64,000 nucleotides of DNA from Azoarcus sp. DD4 (lineage in GTDB: Bacteria > Pseudomonadota > Gammaproteobacteria > Burkholderiales > Rhodocyclaceae). The notes under the pieces were generated by a model, which saw only the letters and a list, made by a program, of their open reading frames with translations, searched no databases and had not been told where the DNA came from. Of the stretch, positions 54,021-60,791 are shown piece after piece. Made by a program: the position numbers and the translations under genes. Numbering within the stretch: the stretch's first letter is position 1; every line of letters begins with the position of its first letter. The stretch is from contig NZ_CP022958.1 in NCBI RefSeq assembly GCF_006496635.1, positions 2,604,001 to 2,668,000 of the forward strand. The letters run 5' to 3'.

Positions 54021-54377
54021 ATGGGAAAGCCAGGTCCGAGAACGGTCTATCGATATAGTGCGAATTTCAAGGCAACCGCTGTGCGGCTAAGTCGGTTGCC
54101 TGGGGTGATGGTGAGTGACGTTGCTGCGTCGTTGTGCATTCATCCGTTTATGCTGTCGAAGTGGCGTAAGCAAGCGCGCGAGGGGCTTATCCTGACCAAG
54201 GAGATCGACATCGATAAGGATGTGGCGGCCGAGCTCAAGGAATTGCGTAAGCTCAAGAAGGATTTCGAGCGTCTGAAGCTGGAGCATGAACTTTTAAAAA
54301 AAGCCATCGCGTTCACTTCCGCTCGAAAGGGGACGTCTTCGCCTTCATCGAGCACTGCCAGGAAACGTTCCCGGTGA
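54021..54377 (+). CDS. IS3-family OrfA
   Basis: 118 aa helix-turn-helix protein (ANFKATAVRLSRLPGVMVSD, HPFMLSKWRKQAREG) with a leucine-zipper-like tail (LKKDFERLKLEHELLKKA). The ATG at 54021 has AGGAG 8 bases upstream. A run of seven A (54296-54302) just before the end of the zipper is a slippery site for -1 frameshifting into orfB. Confidence 0.88.
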   Translation: MGKPGPRTVYRYSANFKATAVRLSRLPGVMVSDVAASLCIHPFMLSKWRKQAREGLILTKEIDIDKDVAAELKELRKLKKDFERLKLEHELLKKAIAFTSARKGTSSPSSSTARKRSR

Positions 54378-55183
54378 GAATCATGTGCCGCATCCTGAAC
54401 GTCAGCCCATCTGGCTACTACGCATGGCGTCAGCGCCCGCTCAGTGCCCGAGCGGCAGAGGACGCTCGCCTGCTTGAACAGATCGAATCGGCCCATCGGG
54501 CGAGTCGGGAAACCTATGGCAGCCCGCGGGTGCATGCCGCCTTGAAAGCTCAAGGTGAAGCAGTCGGCAAGCGACGCGTCGAGCGCTTGATGCGTGAGCA
54601 CGGTGTGCGGGCTTGTTCTGCCAAGCTCTATCGACGTATGCCTGGTCTTACCCAGTTCTTCGATAGCGTCGAGAGCAAAGCACATCAGGTCAAGGAGGAA
54701 CGTCCAGATCAGGTCTGGGTCGGCGATGTGACTTACCTGAAGGTCAAGGATCAGTGGCGTTATCTGGCCACCGTGATGGATCGCCATTCCCGCCGCCTGA
54801 TCGGCTGGTCACTCGGTTCAGAGAAGACTGCAGCGCTGACCCGGAGAGCACTGGCGTCCGCGGTGCGGACGCGCAGGCCGCAACCGGGCGTTCTTTTCCA
54901 TAGCGATCGCGGTGTCGAATTTCTGGCAGCCGATTTCAAGCGCTGTCTGCAGCGTGCGGGTATCGATCAATCCGTTAATCGGCCCCGGCGCATGACGGAC
55001 AATGCGCACATGGAGTCTTGGAACAAGACCATGAAATCCGATATGTATCACCGCTACCGTTTCAATTCCGACTACGAACTGCAGCGCGCCATTCGCGATT
55101 ACGTGGATTTCTACAATCATCGGCGACTACACTCAGCACTCGGCTATCGGTCGCCTGCAGATTTCGAGCGTCAATTCACATGA
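54302..55183 (+). CDS. IS3-family OrfB transposase (by -1 frameshift from OrfA)
   Basis: DDE transposase with rve integrase core. From the slippery A-run the -1 frame is open and reads HRVHFRSKGDVFAFIEHC, then FPVRIMCRILNVSPSGYYAW, a standard OrfB start; the first in-frame start codon is only at 54374 (GTG). Catalytic residues lie in WVGDVTYLK, FHSDRGVEF and HMESWNKTMK. The product is most likely an OrfAB fusion. The frame is complete, so the IS may be active. Confidence 0.9.
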   Translation, partial: SHRVHFRSKGDVFAFIEHCQETFPVRIMCRILNVSPSGYYAWRQRPLSARAAEDARLLEQIESAHRASRETYGSPRVHAALKAQGEAVGKRRVERLMREHGVRACSAKLYRRMPGLTQFFDSVESKAHQVKEERPDQVWVGDVTYLKVKDQWRYLATVMDRHSRRLIGWSLGSEKTAALTRRALASAVRTRRPQPGVLFHSDRGVEFLAADFKRCLQRAGIDQSVNRPRRMTDNAHMESWNKTMKSDMYHRYRFNSDYELQRAIRDYVDFYNHRRLHSALGYRSPADFERQFT

Positions 55184-55198
55184 CTAGCGGGTGTCCAC

Positions 55199-56262
55199 TT
55201 TTTCGCAGGAACTCTCGCCGCTGCAACCAGCGCTGATGCGAGTAGCTCTTTGTTGTTGGAGACAGTACTGACCGCCGCCTCCATGAAAAGATACCTCTTG
55301 GATCGAAGTATCCTCTCCACCTCACGGTTGACGTCCTCTATTCCGTTGAATACATCTCGAAGCGATATTTCGTTTGTGGAGGACCGTCCAGACTCAAGCA
55401 TTTTTGTGGTTATTGAAAGCATGTGCGGACGAATATCTCGAACTAACCCGACGTAATCGCCAATGGGCATCGTAGTTGGGACTTTCAGCCCCAAGCCATG
55501 AGAAATCAGTTCGCGCAGTTCTAAGCCAACGCGTCGAAGTTCCTCTAGTTCTTCCAGCTCGTATCGGTTTAAATGGTCAAGCTTTTCGTCTGTTAGAAGC
55601 AATGGAGCGTTCAGTGCTTGAGCATTTCTTAAGGTCTGTATGCCAAAGCTTGTGTCAGCAATCTGCTGTGCCCGATCTAGGCTCCTTGAGCTGAAGCTTT
55701 CCTCCAATTCGTCAAGTATTTCGAAGTCCGGGTCAACAAATGGTCGGATATTTCTGACTACCGTTTCAAGATGATCGCGGAATTGTGGTGCGTTGCGTTT
55801 TCCTCGTATCAGCCTATCGAGTTGAACTTCCCGCTCCTCTACGCAATGGGAGCAAACTGCAGCCTCACTCCGACTATGAAGTATTGCAGTCCTGAATATT
55901 TCAAACTCATAGACGGATATGTGCGGCTTGGTTGCAACCGCTTGGACAACTTCCGGCGGGTAGTAGCGATAGCGAGCCTGAAAAACAGGAACAATTAGCC
56001 CGGCGTTAACAAGACCCTCAAATACCTCAAAGTTATCGCTGTCGATGCAGGCTGGGCAGATGAGCACAAATACGGTGTTTGAGAACGGAATGACGCTGAG
56101 GATCTGTTCGACGTTGAAGCTTTCAAAGGCAATCTTTTGTTCGTCGACAAGTTCCAAGACTTGGGCACTCAAGAAGACATCGGATATCTCAAGGTTCCCG
56201 TCGTCATGCCACGACTTCCATAGCTTGTCGACTCGTTTTTCCTGAATCTTGTCGATATCCAT
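55199..56262 (-). pseudogene. Unknown cassette gene, 3' end cut by IS3
   Basis: I do not recognise this protein. The native part is about 353 aa; the open frame continues into the IS to 55171. Two CxxC pairs (C69-C72 in CPAC and C137-C140 in CSHC) could bind zinc. The rest is charged and largely helical (EELEELRRVGLELRELISHG, REVERILRSKRYLF). The start at 56262 has GGAG upstream and lies 19 bases after an attC end, so it is a cassette gene. Low GC compared with the dmp genes shows foreign origin. Confidence 0.7.
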
Positions 56263-56280
56263 AATTGGGATAGCTCCAGG

Positions 56281-56338
56281 TGCTAACGTCTGAATTCACC
56301 GGCCTGCGCGGCTTTTCGCGCAGGTCCGGTGGAATGAG
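56281..56338 (-). repeat. attC site, R' half (second half is at 57773-57785)
   Basis: On the minus strand this reads CATTCCACCGGACCTGCGCG, loop GAAAAGC, CGCGCAGGCCGGTGAATTC, then AGACGTTAGCA. The arms pair except for one extra base, the extrahelical type of base expected in an attC hairpin, and the GTTAG core lies 19 bases before the next gene. Its partner core GCCTAAC is at 57779-57785, just after the dGTPase stop. Joining the two halves gives an attC of about 70 bases, so the IS1111 element sits inside it. Confidence 0.72.
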
Positions 56339-56427
56339 GGGATGGACTCCCCCTCCTTTTCGGCGCCCAATTGGCGCCACCGGTGCTCATGGGGATGGGG
56401 ATCGGTCTTCAGAAGGAGGAGTCCATC

Positions 56428-57513
56428 ATGGATGCTACTACCGTTGCCGTCGACCTGGCCAAGAGCGTCTTTCAACTCGCCGTCGCCGATTCGTCCTGGC
56501 GCGTAACCGAAAGCCATCGGCTTACACGCAATCAATTCGAGCACTGGTTCGCCAATCGTGATGTCTCGCTCGTCATCATGGAAGCCTGCGGTTCGGCGCA
56601 TCACTGGGCACGCTGGCTTAATTCGCTCGGCATCGAGGTGCGGCTGCTCCCGGCGGCCTATATCCGCGCCTATGTCCGACGCAACAAGACCGATGCCGCC
56701 GACGCCCGCGCGTTGCTCGAAGCGGCCCGCACGGCCGACATCGACCCGGTGCGCGTGAAGTCGGTCGAACAGCAGGCGCTGCAGGGCCTGCACCGGATTC
56801 GCTCCCTGGGGATGAGTACCCGCACTTCGCGCATCAACGCGCTGCGCGGCTTCTGCCGGGAGTTCGGTCTGAGCATTCCGCAAGGCGCCCGCACCGGTGT
56901 GGAGGCGATCAGCCGGGTGTTGGCGGCTCCGCGTTCGCCAGTGCCGGCGCTCATTCGCGAAACCATGCGATTGCTGATCGAGGAGATCCGCCTGCTCGAA
57001 CAGCGCATCGCGCAACTGGAACGGGAATTCACCGCGCTGGCGCGACACAGTGCCGCTTGCACCCAGTTGATGTCGGTGCCGGGCATCGGCCTCTTGACCG
57101 CCACCGCGATGGTGGCCGCCACCGGCGGCGACGTGACCCACTTCAGGGATGCCCGCCATTTCGCGAGCTGGTTCGGGCTGACGCCGAAGGAATATTCCTC
57201 GGGCAGCACCCGCAAGCTCGGCCGCATCTCGAAACGGGGCGATCGCTATTTGAGGATGCTGCTCACCCATGGCGCCCGCGCGGTGCTGCGGGCCGCGGCC
57301 CTGGCCCGCGACGCGAGCCGCCCGCTGGACGGCCTGCGCACCTGGGCGACCGAGGTGCAGCGCCGTACCAATCACAACAAGGCCGCCTGCGCGCTCGCCA
57401 ACAAGCTTGCCCGCATCTGCTACGCGGTGCTGCGCGACCACGCTGCCTACGGCAATCCGCAGCCGCGCCCCAACAAGAAGCTCGAACGCACCGCCTTCGC
57501 CATCGCCGCCTGA
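56428..57513 (+). CDS. IS110-family (IS1111 group) DEDD transposase
   Basis: 361 aa. RuvC-like N-terminal domain with D9 (VAVDLAKSVFQ), E52 (IMEACGSAHHWA), D89 and D92 (NKTDAADARAL); C-terminal Transposase_20 domain with PGIGLLTATAMVAATG and HFASWFGLTPKEYSSGS containing the catalytic serine. The start at 56428 has AAGGAGGAG upstream; the frame continues to 56371 through the left end only. It works with a guide RNA encoded in the element rather than by sequence-specific protein contacts. The frame is intact. Confidence 0.93.
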   Translation: MDATTVAVDLAKSVFQLAVADSSWRVTESHRLTRNQFEHWFANRDVSLVIMEACGSAHHWARWLNSLGIEVRLLPAAYIRAYVRRNKTDAADARALLEAARTADIDPVRVKSVEQQALQGLHRIRSLGMSTRTSRINALRGFCREFGLSIPQGARTGVEAISRVLAAPRSPVPALIRETMRLLIEEIRLLEQRIAQLEREFTALARHSAACTQLMSVPGIGLLTATAMVAATGGDVTHFRDARHFASWFGLTPKEYSSGSTRKLGRISKRGDRYLRMLLTHGARAVLRAAALARDASRPLDGLRTWATEVQRRTNHNKAACALANKLARICYAVLRDHAAYGNPQPRPNKKLERTAFAIAA

Positions 57514-57772
57514 TCGATTCACCCTTACTCCTCACCCTTGCGCCGAGACTGATCGCTCATCATGGCCAACCGGGTCACACCCACGCGACAGAACGCCGAT
57601 AACTCTTCCGGCTCTCCAGCAGCCGCTTGTAACGATTGGCGCTTCGCGGGCAGATTCCATGTCGGCACGGGTCATTCAGAACCCACCACAGATGCCGGAT
57701 ATATGACTGCAGGTGATTCAACCCGGGAAGTCAAAAGCACGATCTGTCTTGATTTACGGGGGAGTCCATATA
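57514..57772 (+). ncRNA. IS1111 right end, candidate bridge/seek RNA region
   Basis: About 260 non-coding bases lie between the transposase stop and the right terminal repeat. In IS1111-group elements this interval encodes the RNA that selects target and donor. The last 176 bases are repeated at 53523-53699. I cannot place RNA ends or loops from reading alone; the call rests on family knowledge and the conserved, gap-free repeat. Confidence 0.4.
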
Positions 57773-57792
57773 CGCAGGGTTAGGCGTTTTGT

Positions 57793-59169
57793 TTATCGCA
57801 CCGCTCCCTTACCGCTAAATTGCATGGCGAGATGCGTGGCATAGTTATCAGTCATGCCACTGACAAAATCGAGAACACGCATTAGGGCAAGATAACGTGG
57901 CGAATTGGGGCATTCTGGGGTTCCAAGTTTTGGGTGAAAGGTGTTTCTTCCGATAAGATCAAGAACCCGACTGCTTTTAAAACTGCTTGGCCTATCGGCA
58001 GAAAGTAGCTCGTTGGTTGCGTGGCACATCACTCTGAGGAGCGTCGCGATCGTGTTGTATGCGCCAATTTCCAACTCGATTTTTCTCGGGTGAGTGAAGA
58101 CCCTCGTCTTCGCTAGAGACTTGGCGGTCGCAACACAGGTTTGAACGGTAGAGCTGCATAAAGGAAGCAGTTCATCATACTGGCCCGCCAGTATCTTATC
58201 TTCATTATTGATAAATGCGCTTGAGGCTTCCTCGATGAATGCCGAAATTACCTTTCCTCGAATTAGCGGTGGGCGTCGGCCAGGACGTACCGACTCCAAA
58301 TCTTTAGCTAAGACATCAACTTTTGTTTGATCGAGAATTGGTCGGAGTACCTCAAAGACCTCCTCCCACTTTAGTATCCCCATGTCCATGCCATCCTCGA
58401 GGTCCAATAAGCCGTAACAAAAATCGTCGGCTATTTCCATCAGGTGAACAAGTGGATGTCTGCAATACCAGTCATCACCGGGGCGACGCAATAGTCCCAC
58501 TTCCTCAGCGACCTCGCGAAATGTATCCAGTTCGGATTGAAATACGCCGTACTTGCTCTTCTTTGGACGACTTCCACTGACCGCTTGAACTGATGTCCAT
58601 GGGTACTTTAAGAATGAGGCCAATGACGCGTACGTTAGGCGGAGGCCACCGTCGTACGGATGAAATTCTGAGCTTGTGAGAACCCGAAATCCCTGAGCAT
58701 TTCCCTCAAAGGTTTCTAGATCACAGATTTCATTGGGATTGAGTCCTGAAAGGTATGGCAAGGCTTCTTCATGTTGGAACCAGTGTCGAATTGCCTCTTC
58801 GCCGGTATGACCAAAGGGCGGGTTGCCAATATCGTGCGCTAGACAGACAGCTTGAAGAATGTCGCTAATGTCCGTTGGGGCAAATCCTTCCGGTAGTCGC
58901 CCCCGCTCATGAAGCGACTGCCCGACGCGAATTGCCAATGTCCTTCCTACGCTCGCGACCTCAAGACTATGAGTAAGCCTGTTATGGACGTGATCGTTTG
59001 TCGCGAGCGGATGAACTTGAGTCTTTCTGGCAAGTCGTCGGAATGATCCTGAAAACAGAACCTTGTCCTGGTCTGAAGTAAATGGGGATCGTCCCTTCTC
59101 ACTCTTAGATGATCTATGACCTAGTCGATTTGGATTTAGCAACTTTTCCCAATTCATTCCTTCGGACAT
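57793..59169 (-). CDS. dGTPase-like HD-domain triphosphohydrolase, cassette-borne
   Basis: 458 aa. The dGTPase pattern is clear: FRRLARKTQVHPL near residue 43, RLTHSLEVASVGR with H67, and AHDIGNPPFGHTGEEA with H112-D113 and H121. Family members release triphosphate from dGTP or other dNTPs; some act in phage defence by draining nucleotides. The gene starts 27 bases after an attC with AGAGGA as ribosome site and ends 8 bases before the next attC core, so it is a textbook cassette gene. Base composition is much lower in GC than that of the dmp genes. Housekeeping dgt is less likely here. Confidence 0.88.
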   Translation of the reverse strand: MSEGMNWEKLLNPNRLGHRSSKSEKGRSPFTSDQDKVLFSGSFRRLARKTQVHPLATNDHVHNRLTHSLEVASVGRTLAIRVGQSLHERGRLPEGFAPTDISDILQAVCLAHDIGNPPFGHTGEEAIRHWFQHEEALPYLSGLNPNEICDLETFEGNAQGFRVLTSSEFHPYDGGLRLTYASLASFLKYPWTSVQAVSGSRPKKSKYGVFQSELDTFREVAEEVGLLRRPGDDWYCRHPLVHLMEIADDFCYGLLDLEDGMDMGILKWEEVFEVLRPILDQTKVDVLAKDLESVRPGRRPPLIRGKVISAFIEEASSAFINNEDKILAGQYDELLPLCSSTVQTCVATAKSLAKTRVFTHPRKIELEIGAYNTIATLLRVMCHATNELLSADRPSSFKSSRVLDLIGRNTFHPKLGTPECPNSPRYLALMRVLDFVSGMTDNYATHLAMQFSGKGAVR

Positions 59170-59196
59170 GTTTGATCCTCTGAGAGCGTGAAAGAC

Positions 59197-59289
59197 GCAT
59201 AACGTTTGACGTGAGGGGCGGCCGGAGCCGAAGGCGGAGGGAACCCAAAGCGCAGCTTTGGGCCGTCCCGCTCGACGGAATTGTTGGGC
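59197..59289 (-). repeat. attC site of the HEPN cassette
   Basis: On the minus strand it runs from core GCCCAAC (59289-59283) to GTTATGC (59203-59197), 93 bases, mostly self-complementary. The centre is CCCAAAGC-TGC-GCTTTGGG (59244-59262), and the outer arms pair imperfectly (GAGCGGGACGG with CCGCCCCTC). It begins 6 bases after the HEPN stop and ends 27 bases before the dGTPase start, as expected of a cassette recombination site. Confidence 0.8.
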
Positions 59290-59295
59290 AACACG

Positions 59296-59946
59296 CTAGG
59301 CCGGATTGCCTTCATTTACAACCTCTTCGATTGCGGTGAGCAGCGCTTCAATCCAAGTGACATCATCGACCACTGAATCGTGTGCGACAGAGTTGTACTT
59401 AAGATTTTGCGGTCTCGATGCACGAGTGATATCTCCCTCGTGCACGACCTGATTTCGACGATGCACTATGCGGTTTAGTCGTTCCTTAATGTCATTTGCT
59501 GTACAGCCAATCTTTACAGCGGTGCGCGACCAACCCTTTTCAACACCAGAAAGTGCTAGCGCGTTTGCCACTTGCTCATATGACTGGAAGGTTTCGCGTA
59601 ACAACTCTTTTTGAACGCTGTTCTTGACCTGAACCCACGGTCGAATTTCTCTATTCGCACGGCGAGCGGCAATCAAAGCGTCAGCGAGCGACGCCAAGTC
59701 AGAGAAGGGAACGCTGAGTTTCGCAAGTGACTTCGGAAGATCGCCTTCGCGCCGCACATCAGAAAGCCTTCGAAAGACCAGCCAGTGCATGTATGAGTCG
59801 ATTGCTGCCACCGCCATGACAACGGCAGTGCGGCGCAAATCGTTCAGAATTTGAGGGTCGGGTAGATTCTGATGCTCAGCAAGTGCGAGGAACCGGCGGC
59901 TACGCCCTATGCAGGCTCTTGCAGCGTCAAACGGCAAAAATGGCAT
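59296..59946 (-). CDS. HEPN-domain protein, cassette-borne
   Basis: 216 aa, mostly helical. The segment NRIVHRRNQVVHEGDITR contains R164-x4-H169, the RNase motif of HEPN proteins of the RiboL-PSP type, and AIDSYMHWLVFRRLSD fits the first helices of that family. HEPN proteins are often RNA-cleaving toxins or abortive-infection effectors. It is the first cassette after the attI-like end; no obvious MNT-type antitoxin gene is beside it. Function is inferred from the domain only. Confidence 0.72.
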   Translation of the reverse strand: MPFLPFDAARACIGRSRRFLALAEHQNLPDPQILNDLRRTAVVMAVAAIDSYMHWLVFRRLSDVRREGDLPKSLAKLSVPFSDLASLADALIAARRANREIRPWVQVKNSVQKELLRETFQSYEQVANALALSGVEKGWSRTAVKIGCTANDIKERLNRIVHRRNQVVHEGDITRASRPQNLKYNSVAHDSVVDDVTWIEALLTAIEEVVNEGNPA

Positions 59947-59956
59947 AAATTATGGT

Positions 59957-60020
59957 GCCCAACGTGTTTTAGCCCGCAAATCCGCGGACTCATCCGGAGA
60001 GCTGCGGTATAAATCGATAA
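59957..60020 (-). other. attI-like end of the cassette array
   Basis: On the minus strand GCGGGCTAAAACACGTTGGGC (written here in two parts: GCGGGCTAAAACAC then GTTGGGC, 59957-59963) precedes the HEPN start by 10 bases. It resembles the CCTAAAACAAAGTTAGGC end of attI1. Unlike an attC it has no matching GCCCAAC within 150 bases and no long hairpin. No integrase gene follows at higher coordinates. Confidence 0.5.
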
Positions 60021-60071
60021 CCCCCGCATTGGTAACGAGCTGACTCATAAGCACTTTTGTGTGTGTCCCCG

Positions 60072-60100
60072 GTTATACACAGTCCTAAATGAGTGCCCAA
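60072..60100 (-). promoter_or_regulatory. Candidate cassette promoter
   Basis: On the minus strand TTGGGC (60100-60095), 17-base spacer, TATAAC (60077-60072) reads into the HEPN and dGTPase cassettes. The -10 is good and the -35 is weak. It sits just outside the attI-like end where a Pc-type promoter would be expected. Confidence 0.45.
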
Positions 60101-60439
60101 ACCCGGCGATGAGTTGGCAATACTGTATGTCGAACGGATGAAGTGTAACTGTGACGTATTGCTCGTGGCTGGCCACGGCCATTCGCTTGGTGTGGGCTGG
60201 CTATCGGCTCAGGGCCAAGCTTGATTGCCGACTCGGGGCGGCGCAGCAACGTTGTAGCAGCGCTCATACACCTGCTTTCGGCCTTAGCGGGTTATTGAAG
60301 TGCTCGACGCAAGGAAAAACCAGCGGCGTATGGCTGTCCAGCGCAAGCAGTTGCAGTAGGTCTCGCTCACGGCCGCCCAGCGAGAAGGCGCGCATCGCGC
60401 TTGCCGGCGAGGCCGCTGCGGTCATAGATGCGGTGGCGG

Positions 60440-60606
60440 GAGACAGTGGCGGCGGGGGGCGACCGGGTCGGCTACCAGGATGCGAGCGCCTTTGCGCGCC
60501 TGTTCCGCGAGCAGGTAGGGATGACGCTCGGGGCGCGTATCGGGTGCGATCTCGGGGTCGCGGGGCGGGGGCCACTTGCCGGGGTGGTGGGCGGCGATGA
60601 AGGCGC
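60440..60606 (+). pseudogene. AraC-family regulator remnant
   Basis: The frame GDRVGYQDASAFARLFREQV then GMTLGA is the second helix-turn-helix of an AraC/XylS protein. After LGA the expected continuation AYRVRSRGRG is in another frame, showing a frameshift. Nothing of the N-terminal domain is recognisable upstream; 60101-60439 contains no gene I can support. It marks decayed host DNA at the edge of the insertion. Confidence 0.6.
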
Positions 60607-60650
60607 TTGACGCGCAGCCGCCGCACCCCGGCTGGGCGGTGCCTTCCGAT

Positions 60651-60695
60651 ACCCTGAAGGTATCAGCTTTCCAAAAATAAGGTATTGGACGGTAT
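60651..60695 (+). promoter_or_regulatory. LysR site before dmpC, duplicate of the DUF1302 promoter site
   Basis: ATAC-CCTGAAG-GTAT is followed by GGTATTGGACGGTA at 60682-60695. The distance from GAAGGTAT to this block is 25 bases, exactly as at 36266-36304. It lies about 100 bases upstream of the dmpC ATG, the right place for a LysR-activated promoter. Confidence 0.75.
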
Positions 60696-60791
60696 TTCTC
60701 GCGCTTCTTAGACTCCGTTTCGAATAGAACCCAACGCCATCCTGCCGCTTCCCAAGGCAGCGCGGCGGCGGGGCGGATAACGGAGGAGCAG

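Larger units (their letters stand above)
53983..55199 (+). mobile_element. IS3-family insertion sequence
   Basis: Bounded by TGTGGACAC (53983-53991) and GTGTCCAC (55191-55198), which are inverted copies apart from the outermost base. Runs of T flank both ends (a TTT target duplication is possible but not provable here). It carries orfA and orfB in the -1 frame relation typical of IS3. It is inserted in the minus-strand cassette gene, whose last residues (VPAKKWTPASHVN) now read into the IS end. Confidence 0.85.
56342..57772 (+). mobile_element. IS110-family element, IS1111/attC-targeting type
   Basis: Perfect 12-base subterminal inverted repeats ATGGACTCCCCC (56342-56353) and GGGGGAGTCCAT (57758-57769) enclose a DEDD transposase. 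The span of about 1.43 kb is normal for the family. IS1111 elements with subterminal repeats that insert in attC are known (IS1111-attC group); this one splits an attC. The left end can fold: the left repeat is complementary to GGAGGAGTCCATC at the transposase ribosome site (56415-56427), with an inner GGCGCC-N5-GGCGCC (56362-56378). Confidence 0.82.

Noticed and set aside
53523..57772. Composite transposon bounded by the two 176-bp direct repeats
   Set aside because: Only one copy is attached to a transposase, the cassettes continue beyond the right copy, and attC cores explain gene boundaries better.
60100..60439. Integrase remnant next to the attI-like site
   Set aside because: I read all frames and saw no tyrosine-recombinase motif; the longest frames are GC-driven and lack likeness to IntI.
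60264..60626. 120-aa minus-strand frame (MRRLRVKRLHRRPPPRQ...) as a gene
   Set aside because: It is Arg/Pro-rich and antisense to the AraC fragment; no ribosome site or family motif.
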